DNA from: Niebla homalea
Taxonomy: Eukaryota; Ascomycota; Lecanoromycetes; Lecanorales; Ramalinaceae
Assembly (NCBI GenBank): GCA_019925105.1
Contig: JAHGAU010000048.1
Location: 1 to 64,000 of the forward strand
Direction: 5' to 3'
Length of the DNA stretch: 64,000 bases
The notes under the pieces were generated by a model. The model did not search any database, was not told where the DNA came from, and saw only the letters and a list, made by a program, of their open reading frames with translations. Within the stretch, counting starts at the first letter, position 1, and every line of letters starts with the position of its first letter. This document shows, in pieces, positions 51,071 through 61,900 of this stretch. The translations under genes were made by a program, and so were the position numbers.

Positions 51071-52677
51071 TTACGGTATAAAATATAGGACGTATAGCTT
51101 AAATATAAAATATTTAATTTTATTATAAGGATAAGCTTTAATATAAATATAAAAATATTATTACCTATATATATATATTAAGTATTATTAATTTATAATC
51201 CTTTAAACTTATTATCCTTTATACTCCTTTACTGCGATTTACTTATTACCTATTCAGACCCTATACGAGAACCAGTACTTAAACCTATAATCTTTTTATG
51301 GTAAAAACGTACCTTAATTGGTTAAGTAGCTTATAATACTATATAACGCGGAATAAGCGTACTTAAAAAGTTATTACCTTATAAAATAATTTATAACCGA
51401 AGGCTTATTAATGCTTTTAAGTATAAACGCTTATAACCCGTTAAGGGGCTACGGGGGGTTTAACGTAATATAAGGAAATCGGGTTATAATAAGTTTACCG
51501 GAGGAATAACGGAAAATATTAAAGAAAACTTAAAGTTAATTAATAAATATAGGGTCTATAAAATAAATACTAAAAACGGATAAAATATTAATAGAGTAAG
51601 AATATATTATACGGACGACCCGCCAGCGTTTATAACGGATAAGTTACGTTTAAAAAAGGGATTTTTACGTATTAATCGCTTAAACTCTATATTAAAATCC
51701 GGAAATTAAAGTGGATTAAGCTTAAGCTATAACGTAATTAATAATATATAAACCATAATAAGGGTACGCTTATAATAAAGCGACTTAAGTTAATTAATTA
51801 TTTAAGTATAAAAGCCGTATAATTAATATTATTAATTATATTATACTTATATTTAATTAATATTAATACCTTAATAATATTTTATTAAGAAAGCTTTAAT
51901 TTTATAATAATTAAGAAACGTAAAAACTTCGTATAATATTTAATAAAATTTATTTATATATTCTTATATTATTTTTTATTTTCCTTAAATATTAAAGTAA
52001 ATTAACGGTAATATAGAAATATATAATTTATTTAAGTATTTAACTTAAGTGGGATTTAAATATATATTTAATTTACGTAACGGCTATATCGCGTAAAAAT
52101 ATTAAGGTTAAAGGTATATAATCTCGTATAATGCTTTTCTAACTGAATAATAAAAATACTTTATTAATTTTAACCCTTTTTTATTAACCTTAATATTATA
52201 TAATTTATATAAGGGCTTATAAAGGTAGTAAATACATCGTAAATAATACTTTTTATTAAGCGTTATTTATACGGTATAAGTAAATTTTATAAGTAATTTA
52301 TTTAATAACCGTAAAGGTAACTTAACGGGAAGTTAAGCGGGTTAAAGGAAATTATTAATAAATAATTTTAATATAATTATACGATTTAAACGTAAGTCGG
52401 TTACGACTTAAATATTATTATATAATAAAAAGAGTAAAATATATATTTAAGAAAATATATATATTATTATAAGTTTAAAATATTCTTATTTATAAATATA
52501 AAGACTTTTATTAAGTAATATTAATACTATTAATATTAAGAGTTAAGCGAATATACTATATATCCGTATCGTAAAGCCTATAGACTCTTTTCCTTTTTTT
52601 TTATTGGGTTTTTTAAAGATTTTTAATAAGTTACTTTAAGGTTATAGTTAAAAGCTATAACTTTAAGGATAAAGTAT

Positions 52678-52693
52678 TAAAGAAAAGAGGTAT
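52678..52693 (+). other. Polypurine tract of Gypsy-Y
   Basis: AAAGAAAAGAGG lies just before the 3' LTR, where plus-strand DNA synthesis of an LTR element is primed. Its position and purine content support the plus orientation and the LTR start at 52,694. Confidence 0.7.
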
Positions 52694-52904
52694 TATTATA
52701 ATAAGAAATAATATAGGGGTTAATATTTACCTCGTAACTCTAGCGTAGCTAAGTTATAGGAATACTTAATACCTGTCCTTCCCACTTTTCCTTTTATTTC
52801 TTTAGCAATTAGTCTACTCACTAAATATATTATTTATTAAGGCTATATACACATTTTACATTATTATATTACCCTTAAGCTTCAGGCATACGTCTGGCTT
52901 AACA
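52694..52904 (+). repeat. 3' LTR of Gypsy-Y (211 bp)
   Basis: Same length as the 5' LTR and gap-free against it. The start reads TATTATAATAAG in place of TGTTATGGTAGG, a pure G-to-A difference. The outer end is almost unmutated (cttcaggcatacgtctggct, then TAACA). ATACC follows at 52,905-52,909, matching 39,645-39,649. Insertion split the minus-strand Copia element. Confidence 0.95.
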
Positions 52905-53719
52905 ATACCATAGAAATAATAAAAGATCTTCTTAATGGCTATTTAATACCCTTTATTAAGATTAAATATATAACGTAATATTACCGATATTACATAGGTT
53001 ATATTAAGCTTAATACTTATTATAATATATATAAGTAAACCGATAACGGATTAATATTTAAGCCGGAATTATTTTAAGGCAATATATTCCTTATTAATTA
53101 ATTTAAAACGGGTATTTATATTTATAAGGATAATTATATTATTACCCTTAAAAAGAAAATCGTTATATATGTTGAATTAAATAAGAACTTATTTAATATA
53201 ACTTTTTTAATTAAGAATTAAGGTTCGATTTTATCGATTACGGGTAATACTTATACTTAAGTATTAATTATATAAGCTTAAATCGGATATTTTAAACTTT
53301 TTATTTAATTAAGCCTTTAAGTTAATAATAACTTATTTATTAATTTTTATTATTAAGATATTATTAATATATATAATAATAATAATATTAGTATCCGGGT
53401 TTAAGAATACGCTATAATCTTTATTAATATAATAATAACTAAGTTTCTTAAAAAATATAAAGAAATATTAATATTAAATTTAAAGTAATTATTTAAGCTT
53501 ATAAAGAGTTTTATTTAATAAGTAAATACGACCTAAGCTATTATTAAAGCCCGTTAATTGGTAAATATAGATTTTTTTAAGGACGTTATTATAAAAGAAT
53601 ACTATTTTAACGTTTATTTACTTAATTTCTAGGTTATATACGGCCGTTATAGTAAAGAAGGCCTTATAGCTTATAAGCTTAATAACCGTTATAAAAGTAT
53701 TAAAGAAGTCTAAGCCTTC

Positions 53720-53900
53720 TTTTTATTAAAATCCACGGACCACCCACCTAGCCTTATACCAGGTAATATTACCGTTTAATTTACGTTTATACTTATAGAC
53801 TTACTTATTATCCAGTACGTTAATACCGGGAGGTAAATTTATTAAGACCTAGGTTTTATTCTTTTCTAGGGATTCGACTTTATTTTCTATAATAAGTTCT
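53720..53900 (-). pseudogene. Copia reverse transcriptase remnant (N-terminal part)
   Basis: The minus strand reads ENKVESLEKNKT.VLINLPPG (split by one TAA for Trp), then KRKLNGNITWYKARWVVRGF and KEGLDFFNTF. These are the RIP forms of the Copia hallmark EI.SLEKN.TWVLVDLPPG...VYKIKRD.NG....YKARWVARGF.QKEGVDY..TF. The C-terminal RT with the YVDD motif should lie between 53,700 and 52,910, but it is too mutated for me to point to confidently. Confidence 0.93.
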
Positions 53901-54889
53901 TACTTTATTTTATAATGTATATCCTTTATAGCTTATATATAAATCGTAAACTTAATATAATCCGTAAAGATTACGGCTATAAAATATATAAACGTTAATT
54001 AAAAGTTAACGGCTTAATAATTAAAGTCTTAATTACACTGGTAACTTAAGGGTTATATTTTAATTACGTAAGCTTAAATAAGTAAATCTAGAGATTTAAT
54101 AAGTTCTCTTAAAGATAAATAATAATATAAAATTAAATCGTAAGGATTATTTAAGTCTGAGTTTATAAGGGTATATATACCCGGAAATTCCTCCATAATA
54201 TTATTATTAAGGGTAAATAAGGATAATATAAATAAGTCTTCCCTATTAATGTTTTCCTTAATAATTATAGGTTTTAAGGTTATACGGGGCTTAAGTTACT
54301 TATTGGATATAAATTTAATTATATCCTTAATAATAATATTATCGGTTTTAACCCTAACGTTTATAATATAAAGGCTTTATATAATAATAATAACCAACTC
54401 GTTATCTATATTTTTATTATTACCGAAACGTACCCGTTTTAATAATAATTAGAAATCTACGGTAACTATCTTCCTTTATTTTGGTATTAAATAACGAATT
54501 AATAAAAGGTTATCAGTTTTACGTTTAAGTTAAACGGCCTTATCCTTTAATTATTCGATATAATTATAACGTTAAACCCGGTTATTTAATATAAGTATTT
54601 TATAAACGTAATAACCCTTAAAACCAATAAAATATCCTTTAATAGCCTTAATTTAGAATTTTATTTAATTTATATTTAAAAGCTTACGCTTTTAATATAT
54701 ATTGCGTCGTTTAACTTTTTTTAATAAAAAATTAATCGGGTTTCCTAAGACTTATAGCCCGGTTTAATACGTTATAAGTATTTATAAATATTATATTATA
54801 TATAAAAACCATTATAATAATAAGTTCGGTAATAAGAATATATAATAAATTATTATTTAATAATATTATATAAGCTTAAGTAATAAAAG

Positions 54890-55220
54890 TTTAATTTATT
54901 TATTTAAAAATACCGTTTTATTAAGGGTTATAAAGTACCGTAAATTTTTATTAAATCCCTTTAACGTACCGTTAATTATTAAATTAAAAGCCGCTATATA
55001 TATTATTATTATTAATATATAAACGGCGGATAAAGTAATTTAAATAATAAATTTTCTTTATATAACCTTAAAAGGCCTTAAGAACCGTTTTATATAAAAA
55101 ATTTAATAATAAAGTTATATAAATAACTTTAATAACGTTTTTAATAAAGGTAACGACCTACTTATAATTAACTTTTATATTATAAATAGGATTAATTAAG
55201 TCGGAATAAATAAACTTATT
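54890..55220 (-). pseudogene. Copia integrase remnant
   Basis: The minus strand starts with SDLINPIYN (ancestral HSDL.GP), then VVTFIKNVIKVIYI (ancestral FVTFIDD.TR..), IRRLYINNNNIYS (ancestral R.L..DNG.E) and FTVLYNP..NGIFK.IN.TF at about 54,945-54,897, the RIP form of FTVPYNPEQNGVSERINRT. The D-D-E core order is right for Copia integrase. The zinc region upstream could not be read, and TAA codons break the frame. Confidence 0.85.
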
Positions 55221-55939
55221 TTAATAAGTATTAAGTTTAATATAGTTTTTATTTAACTTAAGCTTTATTTATATCTTTATATAAATAGTATATTTATAAT
55301 CCTTTAATAAATTTAATAAATTTAAAAAATTAATATTAATTACCGTTTCCGGTAAAAACTTAATATTTTACTCCCTTATATATTTTATTACTTTATATTA
55401 ATATTTTAAGGCTTCTTAATTTACGGGAGTAATATATAGGGTTACGGGTATTAAATTATTAATAACTTTAATAATAATTTTAAGGAAGTAAAAAGCCGTT
55501 AATAAAAATTTTATAAAGATACCGTTACGGTTAATAAATATATTTAAATCCTTTAAATCATTACTTTATTTAAGGGGATAATTAACTTATTATAATTATC
55601 TAAAGTTAATAAAATTAAAAATATTATTAAAAATAAAAAAAACGTTATAAACAATTAAATTACGGATATTTTTATTAAATTAATATAGGATTTTAATAAC
55701 TTTAATATAAATAATATTTTTCCCCCCGGAAAAACCTTTAATAATAATAAGCTTAAAGAAAAGCTCTTTATAAATAGAAATATAATTATTATTAACGATA
55801 TAATTCATATAACCGGTATTAAAAATATAAATAATAAAAGCAGATATATTTATAATTAAATATACCTAATAATCCCGGTAAATAACGGGTAATAAAGCCG
55901 GTATAACGACGGCAATATATATAAAGGCTAGGTTTATTA

Positions 55940-56160
55940 AGGCTTTAACCCCTAAAAAGGCTTTATATTCCTTATCCTTAGACTTATTATTGCCTTTATT
56001 ATTACCTTTATTGCCGTTATTACCGTTGTTACCGTAACGCCGGCGTTTTTGATCGTTATTAGTACCTATATTATTATTATTATTATTATTATTACGGCGT
56101 TTATTATTATTATTATAGGTCGATTTATTATATCCGTAAAATAAACAATAGCCGGTAACG
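55940..56160 (-). pseudogene. Copia gag 3' end with Asn-rich linker
   Basis: The minus strand reads a stretch rich in Asn codons: NNDQKRRRYGNNGNNGNKGN and then KGNNKSKDKEYKA. It is preceded by (AAT)n-type codons and a short segment RFYIVTGYCLFYGYNK that may be a degraded zinc knuckle. Copia polyproteins commonly have such a low-complexity linker after the gag knuckle. The region is less mutated than its surroundings, with few CpA sites to lose. Confidence 0.55.
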
Positions 56161-56976
56161 ATGTAAAAACGTCTTTTTTATAAGACTTTAACGTAATAAC
56201 CTTAATGAATATTAAACAATAAAAAAATACGGAGCGGAATAAAGTTATTCAAACGGATATTATCCCGGAAACGTAAATTAATAATAGTGGCCGTAAGGGC
56301 CATAATATTAAACGTAAACGTTTTATTTAAAACTTTATATTAAAGAAACCGGTTAATAATATAAGTAAATATATATTTTGAAACGTTAATATTATTATTA
56401 ATTATTTAAAATAACTTATACTTATTATTATATTAATTAATATAAACTTTATATTCCGGGTTAAAGTTTTCATAAAACTATTAAATAAGTACGTTATTAT
56501 TAATAATAATCGTACCTTAAAAATTCTATAATTTATTAAAAAAATCTTAATATTTATTATAATATTTATTTGGATCTAAGTATTAATTAAGGGTAAGGGA
56601 GGTAAAACGCTTAAGGGTTAATATAAGGTAATTTAAGCCTTTAAATTAATATCAAGTAGAAAAGGTATTTTACGTTACTTTAATATTCTTAATATTTTTA
56701 ATAATATATTAATTAATCCCCTTAATCTTTATATAAATTATGATATAGGTTATAGAGTATCTTTAATCGTAAATATTTTAGGTTTTTATAAGCTTATTAT
56801 TTTTAAGAGCTTTAATTTTAATAAAGCGTAGGTTAAAATCTATAATCCAATAATTAAGCCGGGTAAGCTTAAGTTTCTTACTTATTTTATATTCCTATAT
56901 AATATATTTAAAGTTATCCTTAAGCTTAATAACCTTATTAAAGGTATTAATAATCTTAAAAAATTAAATATAATAA

Positions 56977-56977
<1 letters not shown>

Positions 56978-57064
<87 letters not shown>
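56978..57064. repeat. (AAT)29 microsatellite
   Basis: A pure trinucleotide run of about 29 AAT units within the gag region of the Copia element. It is uninterrupted, so it expanded recently compared with the surrounding mutations. On the minus, sense strand it is (ATT)n. Confidence 0.97.
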
Positions 57065-58101
57065 TTAATTTAAAGGTTAAAGAGATTTATATTATTAAGG
57101 GGCGACGGGATTATAATTAATAATATTAAGCCCTTAAATAAAAATAACTTAAATAATAATAATAATAAATAATACTTTAAATTATTATCTTTTAAAACTA
57201 TAGTCTTCTTAAATAAAGTATATATAAAACGGAACGTTTTATAAAGTATATAATAATAAGCCCGGAATTTCTTTTTACTTAATAAGAACCGTAATTTAAA
57301 GGTTAATAATAAATAATAAAGCTTCTTAATCTTAATAAACCGTTTAAGATATAAAGTTTATAAAGTATAAGTAATATACTGGATAAAAGAATATTACTTA
57401 AGGATAAATAATTTAATTACGGGTTAAAATAATAGAATATATAAATTAGAATAATTAATATATTCTTAATAATTTTAATAAAAAACCCTTAAAAATAAAG
57501 ATATAATTAATTTAAGCCTTAATAATTTTAATAAAAAGGAAAAAACCCTTAAAGTAAATATTTTACTTTTTTTTATACTTAAACTTTAATACGGTAATTA
57601 AGATAATAATAACTTAAATTAAATAGTTAACTTAATTAAAAAACTAAATATATATAATAATAAACCTTATAAGCCGCTTTAATCGCTTTAATAATAATAA
57701 TAAATAAACGTTTACCTCCTTCCGTTCTTTAAAGGTATTAATACATTTAATAGGAATCCGCCGATTTAACGGCTTTATAAGTATAGTATAAAGTTATTAT
57801 ACCCTTATAACGTACGCGTAAATCGGTATATAAGGTTATTATATTTTACGATTCTACGTATAAATAATAATTAAGCTAAAAACGTCTTAACCTTTTTATT
57901 TTCTTATTTTAATTTCCTTATTTTTCGGGTAATTAAGGCTTAAATCGATAGGACTATTAGGCAACTATAATAGTTATAATAATAATAAAAGTCATTATAA
58001 TAGTAAAGTAACGGTTCTTAAGGTATTTAAGTTATATAGCGTAATTAAGGCTTATTAAATTATTAAGTATAATAATAAGTATATAAGCCGGGCTTATAAT
58101 T

Positions 58102-58243
58102 TATTGAAATAATGAGGTATAACTTACTTAATTAAATAAGTACTATATAAGGTACTAAGCGATATCTATCTATGAGAAATCCAGGAAGTAAACTAACCCT
58201 CTTTTGGTAATAGCCGAGGTCTTTGCCTTCTGTACTTCTGACA
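58102..58243 (-). repeat. 5' LTR of the Copia element (142 bp)
   Basis: Aligns over its full length with 38,755-38,896 and is followed by TTAAT (58,244-58,248), the partner of 38,750-38,754. On the minus strand it starts TGTCAGAAGTACAG and ends in TTTCAATA (ancestral CAACA). The outer end is hardly mutated, while the inner end is heavily mutated, mirroring the other LTR. The shared block caaaagagggttagt and the gatagatatcgcttag core are nearly identical in both LTRs. Confidence 0.88.
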
Positions 58244-58248
58244 TTAAT

Positions 58249-58521
58249 ACGCGTATTTTATTAACCTTAATTTCTTTACTTATTTTAAGCATTATTCAGC
58301 TTATTATTATTATATTACCCGTACGTATCGTCGCCGTTTCTATTAATATAAGCTATTTACCCGTTTATTACCTTATTTTTAATTATTACGTTATTTCTAC
58401 TTATCGTACTTAATATACTTTCTTCACTATTACGAGAGCTATACGTATACGCATCGTTTTGGACCTCTGGGGTCACTTTATTCGTCGCCATTTCTCTCCT
58501 ATATATCTTTTATAAAAAATC
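58249..58521 (-). mobile_element. LINE-A, 5' end piece (5' UTR and start of ORF1)
   Basis: The first ~270 bp of LINE-A, cut off from its body by the Copia insertion. On the minus strand it runs from about 58,521 through ATGGCGACG (58,491-58,483) into codons matching LINE-B ORF1 43,927-44,170. Joining this piece to 38,749 through one TTAAT gives an uninterrupted match to LINE-B (acgcgtattaaggcgcgtaa against atatattaaagcgtataa). The plus-strand frame at 58,204-58,413 is the antisense of this piece. Confidence 0.9.
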
Positions 58522-58532
58522 TATCTTTTAAT
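58522..58532. repeat. Target-site duplication of LINE-A (right)
   Basis: TATCTTTTAAT, identical to 33,027-33,037, directly outside the LINE-A 5' end. It closes the nested cluster. Confidence 0.8.
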
Positions 58533-58759
58533 ATAAGGTAATATAAAAATAACGTGAAAGGGCCTTTTAAAGGGATTAACGATTTAAATATTAAAGAAAT
58601 ACGTTTAATACGGTTTATACGAAAGCTATAACGTTATTACCTTAATTTAAAATAAATAAAAATTATACTTAAAGTTATGAAAACTATTAAACTTTAATTA
58701 TTATTATTATTTATTACGGATATATAGAAAGTATAGAAAGTAAATAGGTATATAATATA
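58533..58759. other. Right flank of the nested cluster
   Basis: About 230 bp of RIP-mutated DNA between LINE-A and LINE-D. Together with 32,915-33,026 it is the sequence into which LINE-A inserted. A patch near 58,555-58,575 is less mutated. No domain is visible. Confidence 0.45.
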
Positions 58760-58963
58760 TTGATTGATTAATTGATTGATTGATTTATATTACGGGTTTA
58801 GTTAAGCTAATTCCGGCGTTCCTTAATACGCGGCCTTTTAACCTTATTAATAACCGTAAAAACCTGATACTTATAACATTAGGATAAAAACCGGTATTTA
58901 TTAGGCTTTTATCCTTTATCCCTTAATGTAAAAGATATTAATAACCGTTTAAAGAATAATAAT
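58760..58963 (-). mobile_element. LINE-D, 3'-end fragment
   Basis: Starts with an imperfect (GATT)n tail (58,760-58,784) and matches the last ~180 bp of LINE-A and LINE-B (attccggcgttccttaatac, then taaaaaccggtatttatt). It stops at aataataattt, exactly where the GATT tail of LINE-E begins. Either it was truncated at its 5' end, or LINE-E inserted into it and the remainder lies beyond the window. Confidence 0.88.
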
Positions 58964-61900
58964 TTGATTGATTGATTGATTGATTTATACTACGGATTTA
59001 GTTAGGCTCATTCCGGCGTTCCTTAATACTCGGTTATTTAGCCTTACTAATAACCGCAAAAACCTAATATCTATTACGTTAAAAGTAAAAACCGGTATCT
59101 ATTTAGCCTTTATTTTCATTTTAAGGGTTAAGAGTATTTATGGCCGTTTAAAGAGTAAGAATTTATTTATACGCCTTTTTTAAGAAAACCCATAATATTA
59201 CGATTAAATCCACTTAAGGGTTACTTTTAAATTTATTGCTTTTTTATTACTTTACGGGTTTATTTAATGTTAAAATTTTAAAATTCCGATTATATTATTA
59301 AATATCCTTACCGATACGTATACTATTATTATTATATTTATATAACTTTATTAATTAATATAATATCGCTTTTTATACTGCTTTAATATTTATAGCCCCC
59401 TTAACCCCTTATTAAGTATAGTTTTCCCGCTACTGTTTTTTACCCCCGGGTTAATAATAAGGTTTCTTAATTAAATCTTTAATCATTTTATTTATTTCCT
59501 TAATTAAGTTAAATTATAGTAATAAGCCCGTAATTATTATAAATTTAATGGCTACCTTAATACCCTTTTTATTAATAAGTATTTAATAATAATTATTAAT
59601 CCCTGCTTTTTAATTAATTTTAATTTAAGTTCCTTAAAGAGTAAATAGGAGATTAATATATATATAACGTTTTATTTCCGTTATTTATATTTATAATTAA
59701 CGTTAATCCGATTACCGGCGTATATAATAAAAAGGAAGTAAATTAAGCCGTTTTTATTTATCCGGAGTTAAATTATTAATACGTTATTATTTTTCTTTAT
59801 AATCCCGTAATACCGGAAATATTTATTAATAACTTTATTATTATTTAAAGCTAGATATTATCGCCTTTAAGGGATTAATTCTTTATATTTACGTTAATAT
59901 TCCGTTTATTTCTTTATAGTTTATAGGGTAATCGTTATTAATTTTATTTTTATGGTTTTCTTCTTTTTTATTATTTTTATTTTAAGTAAGGGTTTATATA
60001 TTTTTACGTTAACTTCTTAAACGTAAATTAAATTAACTTTTTTCTTAATTTACTTTAATTTAACTTCCGTAAAAGGGGTAAATACCGTTTCTTTACGCCT
60101 TTTTATTTAAGGTTTTTTTATAGTTTTAATAAATACGTTTATTTCCTATTAACGTAATTAAGTTTATACCTTTTTTAAGTTTTACTTAAGTAATTATTTA
60201 ATTAAAAGTTAACTTTATTAATAATATGAAAACCTTGGATTTTAATACTGGGACGGGAGTTACTTTATATATTTTATTTATTATTTTTAAGTATCGGTTT
60301 TAAACTTTTTATAATTATTAAACGGGCTTTTTCTTATATTTAAGCGTACTTTTAAATATGTATTAAATAATTACCGCGTATATTAACGTAGGTTTTATAA
60401 CCGTTTAATAAACGGTTTTAATTTTTTATAAGGTAGTTCCTTACGTTAACGTTATAAAATAAATAAGGCCCTTTTTTTATAAAATTATTTTCTTTTAGAT
60501 TTTTCTTATATAATCTTTTTAATTTAATTTTTTATTAATTTATAAATTAAGTACCTTAATATTAACTTCCGGTTTTATTATTATATTATTTAGGTTTATT
60601 ATAATTATTATATTATATAGCTTTAAGCTTTTTATTATATAAATAAGCTTATACTTATATAAAGTAAATTAAGCTTTATATATCTTTATTTATTATAAGT
60701 AAACTTTATAAACCTATTTTAACTTTAAATAATTTATATAAATTAACGTATTATAAATTAAAAAGTAAATATCGTTAATAAAGTCCCTTATTTAAACCTT
60801 TTATTTTAATTTTATTAAATCTTTAATAAGCGGGTTATTAAAGAATAAAAATAAAACCGGGGAAATAAATAACCTTTAAGGAATCTTTATTATTACGGGC
60901 TTTATGATACTTATTTTCTATTTTAAGTTAATTAACGTTACTTAATTACTTAAGAAATTTTCTATTTAATTTATAAAAAAAGGTAAAATCTCCTTTTTCT
61001 ATAAATTATATAGTAACTTTTAATAATTTATTTTATTAAACGTTTTTATAATATTTAAGGAAAGAAGATTTATAACGTATTTCTTCTTATAGTTTTATAC
61101 CGTATATACGTTATTAATTAAGCCTTTAAAAGCTGTTTTTATTAATTATCCTTTTTTTACCTTTATTTATTAATTAAGGAGCAGTTTATATTTTTTTACG
61201 TAATTATTTAAAATTTATATAATTACCGTTTTTAAAGTTTTTTTTAACGTATAGAAAAATATTATAAATCTATATAATTTTACTTTTAAGTAATTTAACT
61301 TAATTAACTTCTTAAGGATAATCGTCTTAACCTCTTTAAATCTACGGAAGTAATATCTTATATTAAGGTAAACTTAAAATAAATAAATAAAAACCTTTTT
61401 AAATAATAACGTTATTATAAATAAAAACTTATTTAATATACCGTTAAGTCCGGGGGTTTTATTTTTTTTTAATTTATTAATCGCTTTAATTATTATTTCC
61501 TAAGTTATTACTTTATTTATTATTATTAATTTAAGATATATAGTACCGTTAATATTTAATAAATTAACTTCCGGTAACGGGGGAAAAACGTTTCTTTAAG
61601 AGCCTTAATTTTACTATTAAAGATATTTATTACCGTACCGTTTAATCTTTTTAAAGGTAAAAACTTAAGGATAAGTTTAAATTTCTTACTTTATTCTTTA
61701 CTATATTTTATTAGCTTTTAAATACTATAAAAGGAGACCGTTAAGTTATATACTATAGCCCGGAAGTATATTTACTTAATTTTTTAAATAATTTTTTTCT
61801 TTTTCTTTTTAAGTTTCCTTTAACCGTTAAAGTGTTTCTTAATTTTTATATTTAATAATTTATTTTATAAGTGCTTTTACTTTTATAATTATTTTTATAT

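Larger units (their letters stand above)
49721..52693 (+). mobile_element. Gypsy-Y internal region, 3' part (integrase, chromodomain, 3' region)
   Basis: Continues Gypsy-Y after LINE-B, starting with the right copy of the target duplication. It contains the integrase, a GPY/F module and a chromodomain, followed by about 1.6 kb (51,075-52,677) with no domain I recognise and then a polypurine tract. That 1.6 kb includes a moderately mutated patch at 51,230-51,320 and another at 51,430-51,480. It may be a long 3' untranslated region or an additional lost ORF. Confidence 0.88.
52905..58101 (-). mobile_element. Copia element, 5' internal part (gag, integrase, reverse transcriptase)
   Basis: Minus-strand interior of a Ty1/Copia element of about 6.2 kb once Gypsy-Y is removed. 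From right to left it has a gag region with an Asn-rich linker, integrase (about 55,220-54,890) and reverse transcriptase (from about 53,900), with RNase H continuing at 39,530-39,395. Integrase before RT is the Copia order. The minus-strand bases next to the 5' LTR read AATTATAAGCCCGG, which could be a RIP form of GGTTATGAGCCC, a match to the anticodon arm of initiator tRNA-Met used as primer by some Copia elements. Confidence 0.88.

Noticed and set aside
58980..59183. 67-codon plus-strand frame
   Set aside because: Antisense of the lightly mutated LINE-E 3' end, the same family end as LINE-A, -B and -D.
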